Source: Petrolisthes cinctipes (lineage: Eukaryota; Arthropoda; Malacostraca; Decapoda; Porcellanidae). From it: a DNA stretch of 64,000 nt. The notes beneath the pieces are model-generated. The model was not told the DNA's origin, made no database searches, and worked only from the letters and a program-made list of their open reading frames with translations. The first letter of the stretch is position 1, and each line of letters starts with the position of its first letter. The stretch is from contig JAWQEG010000710.1 in assembly GCA_033782935.1 (NCBI GenBank), positions 2,852,001 to 2,916,000 of the forward strand, given 5' to 3'. This document shows positions 39,301 to 52,584 of the stretch, piece by piece. The position numbers were made by a program, and so were the translations under genes.

Positions 39301-42012
39301 GGCACCTAAAATATCGATTTTGAGCATGTTTTGAGCCTATATTTTGAAAACATTCTAGCGCTGAGTAGGCATTTACAGATCGCTTCTGGGACCCCAAAAT
39401 ATCGAATTTTCGGGTGTTTTGAGCCTGAGTTTGAGATATAAACGAGTACAGAAGATGCATGCACATATCGACTTTTGGGCAACTAAAATATCGATTTTAA
39501 GCATGTTTTGAGCCTATATTTTGAAAACATTCTAGCACTGAATAGGCATGTACAGATCGCTTCTGGGACCCCAAAATATCGAATTTTCGGGTGTTTAGGG
39601 CCAGAATTTGAGATATAAACGGGTACTGAAGATGCATGCACATATCGACTTTTGGGCACCTAAAACATCGATTTTGAGCATGTTTTGGGCCTGTATTTTG
39701 TAAATACTCTAACACGGAGTAGGCGTGTACAGATCGCTTCTGGGACCCCTAAATATCGAATTTTCGGATGTTTTAGGCCTTAATTTGAGATATCGACTTT
39801 TTGGCACCTAAAATATCGATTTTTAGCATGTTTTTAGCCTATATTTAGAAAATATTCTAGCACTAAGTAGGCAAGTACAGATTGCTTCTGGGACCCCTAA
39901 ATATTGAATTTTCGGGTGTTTTGAGCCTGAATTTGAGATATAAACGTGTACAGACGATGCATGCACATATTGATTTTTTGGCACCTAAAACATCTATTTT
40001 GAGCATGTTTTGGGCCTGTATTTTGTAAATACTCTAACACGGAGTAGGCGTGTACAGATCGCTTCTGGGACCCCTAAATATCGAATTTTCGGATGTTTTA
40101 GGCCTTAATTTGAGATATCGACTTTTTGGCACATAAAATATCGATTTTTAGCATGTTTTTAGCCTATATTTTGAAAATATTCTAGCACTGAGTAGGCATG
40201 TACAGATTGCTTCTGGGACCCCAAAATATTGAATTTTCGGGTGTTTTGAGCCTGAATTTGAGATATAAATGGGTACAGAAGATACATGCACATATTGACT
40301 TTGGGCATCTAAAATATCGATTTTCAGCATGTTTTGGGCATGTATTTTGAAAATACTCTAACACGGAGTAAGCATGTACAGATCGCTTCTTGGACCCCTA
40401 AATATCGAATTTTCGGGTGTTTTGGGCCTTAATTTGAGATATCGACTTTTTGGCACCTAAAATATCGATTTTTAGCATGTTTTTAGCCAATATTTTGAAA
40501 ATATTCTATCACTGAGTAGGCATGTACAGATTGCTTCTGGGACCAGAAAATATTGATTTTTCGGGTGTTTAGGGCCAGAATTTGAGATAAAAATGGGTAC
40601 AGAAGATGCATGCACATATCGACTTTTGGGCACCTAAAAGATCGATTTTCAGTATGTTTTTGGCCTGTATTTTGAAAATACTTTAACACGGAGTAGGCAT
40701 GTACAGATTGCTTCTGGGACCCCTAAATATCGAATTTTCGGGTGTTTTGGGACTGAATTTGAGATATCGACTTTTGGGCACCTAAAATATCGATTTTGAG
40801 CATGTTTTGTTCCTATATTTTGAAAACATTCTAGCGCTGAGTAGGCATTTACAGATCGCTTCTGGGACCCCAAAATATCGAATTTTCGGGTGTTTTGAGC
40901 TTGAGTTTGAGATATAAACGAGTACAGAAGATGCATGCACATATCGACTTTTGGGCACCTAAAATATCGATTTTGAGCATGTTTTGAGCCTATATTTTGA
41001 AAACATTCTAACACTGAATAGGCATGTACAGATCGCTTTTGGGACCTAAAAATATCGAATTTTCGGGTGTTTAGGGCCAGAATTTGAGATATAAACGGGT
41101 ACTGAAGATGCATGCACATATCGACTTTTGAGCACCTAAAACATCGATTTTGAGCATGTTTTGGGCCTGTATTTTGTAAATACTCTAACACGGAGTAGGC
41201 GTGTACAGATCGCTTCTGGGACCCCTAAATATCGAATTTTCGGATGTTTTAGGCCTTAATTTGAGATATCGACTTTTTGGCACCTAAAATATCGATTTTT
41301 AGCATGTTTTTAGCCTATATTTTGAAAATATTCTAGCACTGAGTAGGCATGTACAGATTGCTTCTGGGACCCCAAAATATTGAATTTTCGGGTGTTTTGA
41401 GCCTGAATTTGAGATATAAACGGGTACAGACGATGCATGCACATATCGACTTTTTGGCACCTAAAACATCTATTTTGAGCATGTTTTGGGCCTTTATTTT
41501 GTAAATACTCTAACACGGAGTAAGCGTGTACAGATCGCTTCTGGGACCCCTAAATATCGAATTTTCGGATGTTTTAGGCCTTAATTTGAGATATCGACTT
41601 TTTGGCACATAAAATATCGATTTTTAGCATGTTTTTAGCCTATATTTTGAAAATATTCTAGCACTGAGTAGGCATGTACAGATTGCTTCTGGGACCCCAA
41701 AATATTGAATTTTAGGGTGTTTTGAGCCTGAATTTGAGATATAAATGGGTACAGAAGATACATGCACATATTGACTTTGGGCATCTAAAATATCGATTTT
41801 CAGCATGTTTTGGGCATGTATTTTGAAAATACTCTAACACGGAGTAAGCATGTACAGATCGCTTCTTGGACCCCTAAATATCGAATTTTCGGGTGTTTTG
41901 GGCCTTAATTTGAGATATCGACTTTTTGGCACCTAAAATATCGATTTTTAGCATGTTTTTAGCCAATATTTTGAAAATATTCTAGCACTGAGTAGGCATG
42001 TACAGATTGCTT
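39301..42012. repeat. HOR segment collinear with 29.1-31.3 kb, then with 34.5-34.9 kb
   Basis: Boxes 39386-41541 match 29172-31327 at offset 10214 (markers GTTTTGTTCCT near 40.80 kb, GAGCTTGAG near 40.90 kb, CCTTTATTTTG near 41.49 kb). Boxes 40065-42013 match 32981-34929 at offset 7084. The box at 41039 is TTGGGACC. A private change ATTTTAGGGTG occurs near 41712. Confidence 0.87.
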
Positions 42013-42691
42013 CTGGGACCCGAAAATATTGAATTTTCGGGGGTTTAGGGCCAGAATTTGAGATATAAACGGGTACAGAAGATGCATGCACATATAGACT
42101 TTTGGGCACCTAAAAGATCGATTTTCAGTATGTTTTTTGCCTGTATTTTGAAAATACTTTAACACGGAGTAGGCATGTACAGATCACTTCTGGGACCCCT
42201 AAATATCAAATTTTCGAGTGTTTTGGGACTGAATTTGAGATATCGACTTTTTGGCACCTAAAAGATCGATTTTTAGCATGTTTTTAGCCTATATTTTGAA
42301 AACATTCTAGCGCTGAATAGGCATTTACAGATCGCTTTTGGGACCCCAAAATATCGAATTTTCGGGTGTTTTGAGCCTGAGTTTGAGATATAAACGAGTA
42401 CAGAAGATGCATGCACATATCGACTTTTGGGCAACTAAAATATTGATTTTGAGCATGTTTTGAGCCTATATTTTGAAAACATTCTAGCACTGAATAGGCA
42501 TGTACAGATCGGTTCTGGGACCCCAAAATATCGAATTTTCGGGTGTTTAGGGCCAGAATTTGAGATATAAACGGGTACTGAAGATGCATGCACATATCGA
42601 CTTTTGGGCACCTAAAACATCGATTTTGAGCATGTTTTGGGCCTGTATTTTGTAAATACTCTAACACGGAGTAGGCGTGTACAGATCGCTT
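42013..42691. repeat. HOR segment collinear with 24.9-25.6 kb
   Basis: Boxes 42013-42692 match 24890-25569 at offset 17123. It shares the ATATAGACTTTTGGG monomer near 42.09 kb, and has private changes at the boxes (ATCACTTCTGGG at 42190 and TTGGGACC at 42338). Confidence 0.85.
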
Positions 42692-43843
42692 CTGGGACCC
42701 CTAAATATCGAATTTTCGGATGTTTTAGGCCTTAATTTGAGATATCGACTTTTTGGCACCTAAAATATCGATTTTTAGCATGTTTTTAGCCTATATTTAG
42801 AAAATATTCTAGCACTGAGTAGGCAAGTACAGATTGCTTCTGGGACCCCAAAATATTGAATTTTCGGGTGTTTAGGGCCAGAATTTGAGATATAAACGAG
42901 TACAGAAGATTCATGCACATATCGACTTTTGGGCACCTAAAAGATCGATTTTCAGTATGTTTTTGGCCTGTATTTTGAAAATACTTTAACACGGAGTAGG
43001 CATGTACAGATCGCTTCTGCGACCAATAAATATCGAATTTTCGGGTGTTTTGGGACTGAATTTGAGATATCGTTTTTTGGGCACCTAAAATATCGATTTT
43101 GAGCATGTTTTGAGCCTATATTTTGAAAACATTCTAGCGCTGAGTAGGCATTTACAGATCGCTTCTGGGACCCCAAAATATCGAATTTTCGGGTGTTTTG
43201 AGCCTGAGTTTGAGATATAAACGAGTACAGAAGATGCATGCACATATCGACTTTTGGGCAACTAAAATATCGATTTTAAGCATGTTTTGAGCCTTTATTT
43301 TGAAAACATTCTAGCACTGAATAGGCATGTACAGATCGCTTCTGGGACCCCAAAATATCGAATTTTCGGGTGTTTAGGGCCAGAATTTGAGATATAAACG
43401 GGTACTGAAGATGCATGCACATATCGACTTTTGGGCACCTAAAACATCGATTTTGAGCATGTTTTGGGCCTGTATTTTGTAAATACTCTAACACGGAGTA
43501 GGCGTGTACAGATCGCTTCTGGGACCCCTAAATATCGAATTTTCGGATGTTTTAGGCCTTAATTTGAGATATCGACTTTTTGGCACCTAAAATATCGATT
43601 TTTAGCATGTTTTTAGCCTATATTTAGAAAATATTCTAGCACTGAGTAGGCAAGTACAGATTGCTTCTGGGACCCCAAAATATTGAATTTTCGGGTGTTT
43701 TGAGCCTGAATTTGAGATATAAACGTGTACAGACGATGCATGCACATATCGATTTTTTGGCACCTAAAACATCGATTTTGAGCATGTTTTGGGCCTGTAT
43801 TTTGTAAATACTCTAACACGGAGTAGGCGTGTACAGATCGCTT
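42692..43843. repeat. 1152-bp tandem duplication, copy 1 (7 monomers)
   Basis: Boxes 42692-43844 recur as 43844-44996. Three S and four L give exactly 1152. Both copies carry the rare box CTGCGACC (43017 and 44169) and AAGATTCATGCAC, so the duplication is younger than those mutations. Confidence 0.93.
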
Positions 43844-44995
43844 CTGGGACCCCTAAATATCGAATTTTCGGATGTTTTAGGCCTTAATTTGAGATATCGA
43901 CTTTTTGGCACCTAAAATATCGATTTTTAGCATGTTTTTAGCCTATATTTAGAAAATATTCTAGCACTGAGTAGGCAAGTACAGATTGCTTCTGGGACCC
44001 CAAAATATTGAATTTTCGGGTGTTTAGGGCCAGAATTTGAGATATAAACGAGTACAGAAGATTCATGCACATATCGACTTTTGGGCACCTAAAAGATCGA
44101 TTTTCAGTATGTTTTTGGCCTGTATTTTGAAAATACTTTAACACGGAGTAGGCATGTACAGATCGCTTCTGCGACCAATAAATATCGAATTTTCGGGTGT
44201 TTTGGGACTGAATTTGAGATATCGTTTTTTGGGCACCTAAAATATCGATTTTGAGCATGTTTTGAGCCTATATTTTGAAAACATTCTAGCGCTGAGTAGG
44301 CATTTACAGATCGCTTCTGGGACCCCAAAATATCGAATTTTCGGGTGTTTTGAGCCTGAGTTTGAGATATAAACGAGTACAGAAGATGCATGCACATATC
44401 GACTTTTGGGCAACTAAAATATCGATTTTAAGCATGTTTTGAGCCTTTATTTTGAAAACATTCTAGCACTGAATAGGCATGTACAGATCGCTTCTGGGAC
44501 CCCAAAATATCGAATTTTCGGGTGTTTAGGGCCAGAATTTGAGATATAAACGGGTACTGAAGATGCATGCACATATCGACTTTTGGGCACCTAAAACATC
44601 GATTTTGAGCATGTTTTGGGCCTGTATTTTGTAAATACTCTAACACGGAGTAGGCGTGTACAGATCGCTTCTGGGACCCCTAAATATCGAATTTTCGGAT
44701 GTTTTAGGCCTTAATTTGAGATATCGACTTTTTGGCACCTAAAATATCGATTTTTAGCATGTTTTTAGCCTATATTTAGAAAATATTCTAGCACTGAGTA
44801 GGCAAGTACAGATTGCTTCTGGGACCCCAAAATATTGAATTTTCGGGTGTTTTGAGCCTGAATTTGAGATATAAACGTGTACAGACGATGCATGCACATA
44901 TCGATTTTTTGGCACCTAAAACATCTATTTTGAGCATGTTTTGGGCCTGTATTTTGTAAATACTCTAACACGGAGTAGGCGTGTACAGATCGCTT
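43844..44995. repeat. 1152-bp tandem duplication, copy 2
   Basis: It is near-identical to copy 1; one visible difference is ACATCGATTTT at 43774 against ACATCTATTTT at 44926. The second form is the one found in the other HOR copies at this place. Confidence 0.93.
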
Positions 44996-45793
44996 CTGGG
45001 ACCCCTAAATATCGAATTTTCGGATGTCTTAGGCCTTAATTTGAGATATCGACTTTTTGGCACCTAAAATATCGATTTTTAGCATGTTTTTAGCCTATAT
45101 TTTGAAAATATTCTAGCACTGAGTAGGCATGTACAGATTGCTTCTGGGACCCGAAAATATTGAATTTTCGGGGGTTTAGCGCCAGAATTTGAGATATAAA
45201 CGGGTACAGAAGATGCATGCACATATCGACTTTTGGGCACCTAAAAGATCGATTTTCAGTATGTTTTTTGCCTGTATTTTGAAAATACTTTAACACGGAG
45301 TAGGCATGTACAGATCGCTTCTGGGACCCCTAAATATCGAATTTTCGAGTGTTTTGGGACTGAATTTGAGATATCGACTTTTTGGCACCTAAAAGATCGA
45401 TTTTTAGCATGTTTTTAGCCTATATTTTGAAAATATTCTAATACGGAGTAGGCATGTACAGATCGCTTGTGGGACCCCAAAATATCGAATTTTCGGGTGT
45501 TTTGAGCCTAAATTTGAGATATAAACGGGTACTGAAGATGCATGCACATATCGACTTTTTTGCACCTAAAACATCGATTTTGAGCATGTGTTGGGCCTGT
45601 ATTTTGTAAATACTCTAACACGGAGTAGGCATGTACAGATCGCTTCTGGGACCCCTAAATATCGAATTTTCGGACGTTTTGGGCCTTAATTTGAGATATC
45701 GACTTTTTGGCACCTAAAATATCGATTTTGAGCATGTTTTGGGCCTATATTTTGAAAATATTCTAGCACTGAGTAGGCATGTACAGATTGCTT
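44996..45793. repeat. HOR segment with a 324-bp pair deletion, then collinear with 2.2-2.9 kb
   Basis: Relative to 26721-27193, one S and one 176-bp L (324 bp) are missing. The S at 44996-45143 starts like 26721 (GGATGTCTTAGGCC) and is followed by the CCCGAAAATATTG monomer of 27193. From 45144 onward it follows 2229-2879 (offset 42915), including GTGGGACC at 45469. Confidence 0.83.
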
Positions 45794-46620
45794 CTGGGAC
45801 CCCAAAATATTGAATTTTTGGGTGTTTAGGGCCAGAATTTGAGATATAAACGGGTACAGAATATGCATGCACATATCGACTTTTGGGCACCTAAAAGATC
45901 GATTTTCAGTATGTTTTTGGCCTGTATTTTGAAGATACTTTAACACGGAGTAGGCATGTACAGATCGCTTCTGGGACCAATAAATATCGAATTTTCGGGT
46001 GTTTTGGGAATGAATTTGAGATATCGACTTTTGGGCACCTAAAATATCGATTTTGAGCATGTTTTGAGCCTATATTTTGAAAACATTCTAGCGCTGAGTA
46101 GGCATTTACAGATCGCTTCTGGGACCCCAAAATATCGAATTTTCGGGTGTTTTGAGCCTGAGTTTGAGATATAAACGAGTACAGAAGATGCATGCACATA
46201 TCGACTTTTGGGCAACTAAAATATCGATTTTGAGCATGTTTTGAGCCTATATTTTGAAAACATTCTAGCACTGAATAGGCATGTATAGATCGGTTCTGGG
46301 ACCCCAAAATATCGAATTTTCGGGTGTTTAGGGCCAGAATTTGAGATATAAACGGGTACTGAAGATGCATGCACATATCGACTTTTGGGCACCTAAAACA
46401 TCGATTTTGAGCATGTTTTGGGCCTGTATTTTGTAAATACTCTAACACGGAGTAGGCGTGTACAGATCGCTTCTGGGACCCCTAAATATCGAATTTTCGG
46501 ATGTTTTAGGCCTTAATTTGAGATATCGACTTTTTGGCACCTAAAATAACGATTTTTAGCATGTTTTTAGCCTATATTTAGAAAATATTCTAGCACTGAG
46601 TAGGCAAGTACAGATTGCTT
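45794..46620. repeat. 827-bp tandem duplication, copy 1 (5 monomers)
   Basis: Boxes 45794, 45971, 46119, 46296, 46473 and 46621 recur 827 bp later. Two S and three L give exactly 827, the sum of one SL and one SLL group. The rare GGGAATGAAT is shared by both copies. ATGTATAGATCGG near 46.28 kb is private to copy 1. Confidence 0.92.
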
Positions 46621-47447
46621 CTGGGACCCCAAAATATTGAATTTTCGGGTGTTTAGGGCCAGAATTTGAGATATAAACGGGTACAGAATATGCATGCACA
46701 TATCGACTTTTGGGCACCTAAAAGATCGATTTTCAGTATGTTTTTGGCCTGTATTTTGAAGATACTTTAACACGGAGTAGGCATGTACAGATCGCTTCTG
46801 GGACCAATAAATATCGAATTTTCGGGTGTTTTGGGAATGAATTTGAGATATCGACTTTTGGGCACCTAAAATATCGATTTTGAGCATGTTTTGAGCCTAT
46901 ATTTTGAAAACATTCTAGCGCTGAGTAGGCATTTACAGATCGCTTCTGGGACCCCAAAATATCGAATTTTCGGGTGTTTTGAGCCTGAGTTTGAGATATA
47001 AACGAGTACAGAAGATGCATGCACATATCGACTTTTGGGCAACTAAAATATCGATTTTGAGCATGTTTTGAGCCTATATTTTGAAAACATTCTAGCACTG
47101 AATAGGCATGTACAGATCGGTTCTGGGACCCCAAAATATCGAATTTTCGGGTGTTTAGGGCCAGAATTTGAGATATAAACGGGTACTGAAGATGCATGCA
47201 CATATCGACTTTTGGGCACCTAAAACATCGATTTTGAGCATGTTTTGGGCCTGTATTTTGTAAATACTCTAACACGGAGTAGGCGTGTACAGATCGCTTC
47301 TGGGACCCCTAAATATCGAATTTTCGGATGTTTTAGGCCTTAATTTGAGATATCGACTTTTTGGCACCTAAAATAACGATTTTTAGCATGTTTTTAGCCT
47401 ATATTTAGAAAATATTCTAGCACTGAGTAGGGAAGTACAGATTGCTT
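46621..47447. repeat. 827-bp tandem duplication, copy 2 (5 monomers)
   Basis: It follows copy 1 directly with the same monomer order. Its right flank at 47448 carries GGGAAGTACAG, a private form of the GGCAAGTACAG class marker. Confidence 0.92.
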
Positions 47448-48127
47448 CTGGGACCCCAAAATATTGAATTTTCGGGTGTTTAGGGCCAGAATTTGAGATA
47501 TAAACGGGTACAGAAGATGCATGCACATATAGACTTTTGGGCACCTAAAAGATCGATTTTCAGTATGTTTTTGGCCTGTATTTTGAAAATACTTTAACAC
47601 GGAGTAGGCATGTACAGATCGCTTCTGGGACCAATAAATATCAAATTTTCGGGTGTTTTGGGACTGAATTTGAGATATCGTTTTTTGGGCACCTAAAATA
47701 TCGATTTTGAGCATGTTTTGAGCCTATATTTTGAAAACATTCTAGCGCTGAGTAGGCATTTACAGATCGCTTCTGGGACCCCAAAATATCGAATTTTCGG
47801 GTGTTTTGAGCCTGAGTTTGAGATATAAACGAGTACAGAAGATGCATGCACATATCGACTTTTGGGCAACTAAAATATCGATTTTAAGCATGTTTTGAGC
47901 CTATATTTTGAAAACATTCTAGCACTGAATAGGCATGTACAGATCGCTTCTGGGACCCCAAAATATCAAATTTTCGGGTGTTTAGGGCCAGAATTTGAGA
48001 TATAAACGGGTACTGAAGATGCATGCACATATCGACTTTTGGGCACCTAAAACATCGATTTTGAGCATGTTTTGGGCCTGTATTTTGTAAATACTCTAAC
48101 ACGGAGTAGGCGTGTACAGATCGCTTC
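47448..48127. repeat. HOR segment collinear with 28.8-29.5 kb
   Basis: Boxes 47448-48127 match 28847-29526 at offset 18601, sharing ACCAATAAATATCAAATTTTC near 47.63 kb. One monomer has ATATAGAC in place of ATATCGAC. Confidence 0.83.
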
Positions 48128-49101
48128 TGGGACCCCTAAATATCGAATTTTCGGATGTTTTAGGCCTTAATTTGAGATATCGACTTTTTAGCACCTAAAA
48201 CATCGATTTTTAACATGTTTTGGGCCTGTATTTTGTAAATACTCTAACACGGAGTAGGCATGTACAGATCGTTTCTGGGACCCCAAAATTTTGAATTTTC
48301 GGGTGTTTAGGGCCAGAATTTGAGATATAAACGGGTACTGAAGATGCATGCACATATCGACTTTTGGGCACCTAAAACATCGATTTTGAGCATGTTTTGG
48401 GCATGTATTTTGAAAATACTCTAACACGGAGTAAGCATGTACAGATCGCTTCTGGGACCCCTAAATATCGAATTTTCGGGCGTTTTGGGCCTTAATTTGA
48501 GATATCGACTTTTTGGCACCTAAAATATCGATTTTGAGCATGTTTTGGGCCTATATTTTGAAAATATTCTAGCACTGAGTAGACATGTACAGATTGCTTC
48601 TGGGACCCCAAAATATTGAATTTTCGGGTGTTTAGGGCCAGAATTTGAGATATAAACGGGTACAGAAGATGCATGCACATATCGACTTTTGGGCACCTAA
48701 AAGATCGATTTTCAGTATGTTTTTGGCCTGTATTTTGAAAATACTTTAACACGGAGTAGGCATGTACAGATCGCTTCTGGGACCAATAAATATCGAATTT
48801 TCGGGTGTTTTGGGACTGAATTTGAAATATCGACTTTTTGGCACCTAAAATATCGATTTTGAGCATGTTTTGAGCCTGTATTTTGAAAACATTCTAGGGC
48901 TGAGTAGGCATTTACAGATCGCTTCTGGGACCCCAAAATATTGAATTTTCGGGTGTTTAGGGCCAGAATTTGAGATATAAACGGGTACAGAAGATGCATG
49001 CACATATCGACTTTTGGGCACCTAAAAGATCGATTTTCAGTATGTTTTTGGCCTGTATTTTGAAAATACTCTGACACGGAGTAGGCATGTACAGATCGCT
49101 T
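48127..49101. repeat. Mosaic patch of chimeric monomers
   Basis: The S at 48127-48274 begins with GGATGTTTTAGGCC but switches near 48185 to a right half (TTTTTAACATG, TTGTAAATACTC) found elsewhere in long monomers. The next L begins like 6009 (CCCAAAATTTTGAATTT) and ends with GGGCATGTATTTTG and AGTAAGCATG of another class. Boxes 48452-48925 then match 5359-5832, and the L from 48925 resembles 6687. Several short tracts from distant HOR types are thus joined within 1 kb. Confidence 0.82.
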
Positions 49102-52100
49102 CTGGGACCCCAAAATATCGAATTTTCGGGTGTTTTGATCCTGAATTTGAGATATAAACGAGTACAGAAGATGCATTCACATATCGACTTTTGGGCACAT
49201 AAAATATCGATTTTGAGCATGTTTTGAGCCTATATTTTGAAAGCATTTTAGCACTGAATAGGCATGTACAGATCGCTTCTGGGACCCAAAAATATCGAAT
49301 TTTCGGGTGTTTAGGGCCAGAATTTGAGATATAAACGGGTACAGAAGATACATGCACATATCGACTTTTGGGCACCTATAACATCGATTTTCAGTATGTT
49401 TTTGGCCTGTATTTTGAAAATACTCTGACACGGAGTAGGCATGTACAGATCGCTTCTGGGACCCATAAATATCGAATTTTCGGGTGTTTTGGGCCTTAAT
49501 TTGAGATATCGATTTTTTGGCACCTAAAATATCGATTTTTAGCATGTTTTTAGCCTATTTTTTGAAAATATTCTAGCACTGAGTAGGCATGTACAAATTG
49601 CTTCTGGGACCCCAAAATATTGAATTTTCGGGTGTTTTGAGCCTGAATTTGAGATATAAACGGGTACAGAAGATACATGCACATATTGACTTTAGGCATC
49701 TAAAATATCGATTTTCAGCATGTTTTGGGGCTGTACTTTGAAAATACTCTAACACGGAGTAGGCATGTACAGATTGCTTCTGGGACCCGAAAATATTGAA
49801 TTTTCGGGGGTTTAGGGCCAGAATTTGAGATATAAACGGGTACAGAAGATGCATGCACATATAGACTTTTGGGCACCTAAAAGATCGATTTTCAGTATGT
49901 TTTTTGCCTGTATTTTGAAAATACTTTAACACGGAGTAGGCATGTACAGATCGCTTCTGGGACCCCTAAATATCAAATTTTCGAGTGTTTTGGGACTGAA
50001 TTTGAGATATCGACTTTTTGGCACCTAAAAGATCGATTTTTAGCATGTTTTTAGCCTATATTTTGAAAACATTCTAGCGCTGAATAGGCATTTACAGATC
50101 GCTTGTGGGACCCCAAAATATCGAATTTTCGGGTGTTTTGAGCCTGAGTTTGAGATATAAACGAGTACAGAAGATGCATGCACATATCGACTTTTGGGTA
50201 ACTAAAATATCGATTTTGAGCATGTTTTGAGCCTATATTTTGAAAACATTCTAGCACTGAATTGGCATGTACAGATCGGTTCTGGGACCCCAAAATATCG
50301 AATTTTCGGGTGTTTAGGGCCAGAATTTGAGATATAAACGGGTACTGAAGATGCATGCACATATCGACTTTTGGGCACCTAAAACATCGATTTTGAGCAT
50401 GTTTTGGGCCTGTATTTTGTAAATACTCTAACACGGAGTAGGCGTGTACAGATCGCTTCTGGGACCCCTAAATATCGAATTTTCGGATGTTTTAGGCCTT
50501 AATTTGAGATATCGACTTTTTGGCACCTAAAATATCGATTTTTAGCATGTTTTTAGCCTATATTTAGAAAATATTCTAGCACTGAGTAGGCAAGTACAGA
50601 TTGCTTCTGGGACCCCAAAATATTGAATTTTCGGGTGTTTAGGGCCAGAATTTGAGATATAAACGGGTACAGAAGATGCATGCACATATCGACTTTTGGG
50701 CACCTAAAAGATCGATTTTCAGTATGTTTTTGGCCTGTATTTTGAAAATACTTTAACACGGAGTAGGCATGTACAGATCGCTTCTGGGACCAATAAATAT
50801 CGAATTTTCGGGTGTTTTGGGACTGAATTTGAGATATCGTTTTTTGGGCACCTAAAATATCGATTTTGAGCATGTTTTGAGCCTATATTTTGAAAACATT
50901 CTAGCGCTGAGTAGGCATTTACAGATCGCTTCTGGGACCCCAAAATATCGAATTTTCGGGTGTTTTGAGCCTGAGTTTGAGATATAAACGAGTACAGAAG
51001 ATGCATGCACATATCGACTTTTGGGCAACTAAAATATCGATTTTAAGCATGTATTGAGCCTATATTTTGAAAACATTCTAGCACTGAATAGGCATGTACA
51101 GATCGCTTCTGGGACCCCAAAATATCGAATTTTCGGGTGTTTAGGGCCAGAATTTGAGATATAAACGGGTACTGAAGATGCATGCACATATCGACTTTTG
51201 GGCACCTAAAACATCGATTTTGAGCATGTTTTGGGCCTGTATTTTGTAAATACTCTAACACGGAGTAGGCGTGTACAGATCGCTTCTGGGACCCCTAAAT
51301 ATCGAATTTTCGGATGTTTTAGGCCTTAATTTGAGATATCGACTTTTTGGCACCTAAAATATCGATTTTTAGCATGTTTTTAGCCTATATTTAGAAAATA
51401 TTCTAGCACTGAGTAGGCAAGTACAGATTGCTTCTGGGACCCCAAAATATTGAATTTTCGGGTGTTTTGAGCCTGAATTTGAGAAATAAACGTGTACAGA
51501 CGATGCATGCACATATCGATTTTTTGGCACCTAAAACATCTATTTTGAGCATGTTTTGGGCCTGTATTTTGTAAATACTCTAACACGGAGTAGGCGTGTA
51601 CAGATCGCTTCTGGGACCCCTAAATATCGAATTTTCGGATGTCTTAGGCCTTAATTTGAGATATCGACTTTTTGGCACCTAAAATATCGATTTTTAGCAT
51701 GTTTTTAGCTTATATTTTGAAAATATTCTAGCACTGAGTAGGCATGTACAGATTGCTTCTGGGACCCCAAAATATTGAATTTTCGGGTGTTTTGAGCCTG
51801 AATTTGAGATATAAATGGGTACAGAAGATACATGCACATATTGACTTTGGGCATCTAAAATATCGTTTTTCAGCATGTTTTGGGCATGTATTTTGAAAAT
51901 ACTCTAACACGGAGTAAGCATGTACAGATCGCTTCTGGGACCCCTAAATATCGAATTTTCGGGTGTTTTGGGCCTTAATTTGAGATATCGACTTTTTGGC
52001 ACCTAAAATATCGATTTTTAGCATGTTTTTAGCCAATATTTTGAAAATATTCTAGCACTGAGTAGGCATGTACAGATTGCTTCTGGGACCCGAAAATATT

Positions 52101-52584
52101 GAATTTTCGGTGGTTTAGGGCCAGAATTTGAGATATAAACGGGTACAGAAGATGCATGCACATATCGACTTTTGGGCACCTAAAAGATCGATTTTCAGTA
52201 TGTTTTTGGCCTGTATTTTGAAAATACTTTAACACGGAGTAGGCATGTACAGATCGCTTCTGGGACCCCTAAATATCGAATTTTCGGGTGTTTTGAGCCT
52301 AAATTTGAGATATAAACGGGTACTGAAGATGCATGCACATATCGACTTTTTTGCACCTAAAACATCGATTTTGAGCATGTTTTGGGCCTGTATTTTGTAA
52401 ATACTCTAACACGGAGTAGGCATGTACAGATCGCTTCTGGGACCCCTAAATATCGAATTTTCGGGCGTTTTGGGCCTTAATTTGAGATATCGACTTTTTG
52501 GCACCTAAAATATCGATTTTGAGCATGTTTTTAGCCTATATTTTGAAAATATTCTAATACGGAGTAGGCATGTACAGATCGCTT
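49102..52584. repeat. Segmental HOR copy III, collinear with 24.2-27.7 kb
   Basis: All boxes match copy I at an offset of exactly 24890, starting at 24212. The match continues through the first 2953-bp unit to about 55160, roughly 6.1 kb in all. Private changes include GGGTAACTAAAATATC near 50.2 kb, TGAATTGGCATG near 50.26 kb and TTTTTAGCTTATATT near 51.7 kb. Confidence 0.9.
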
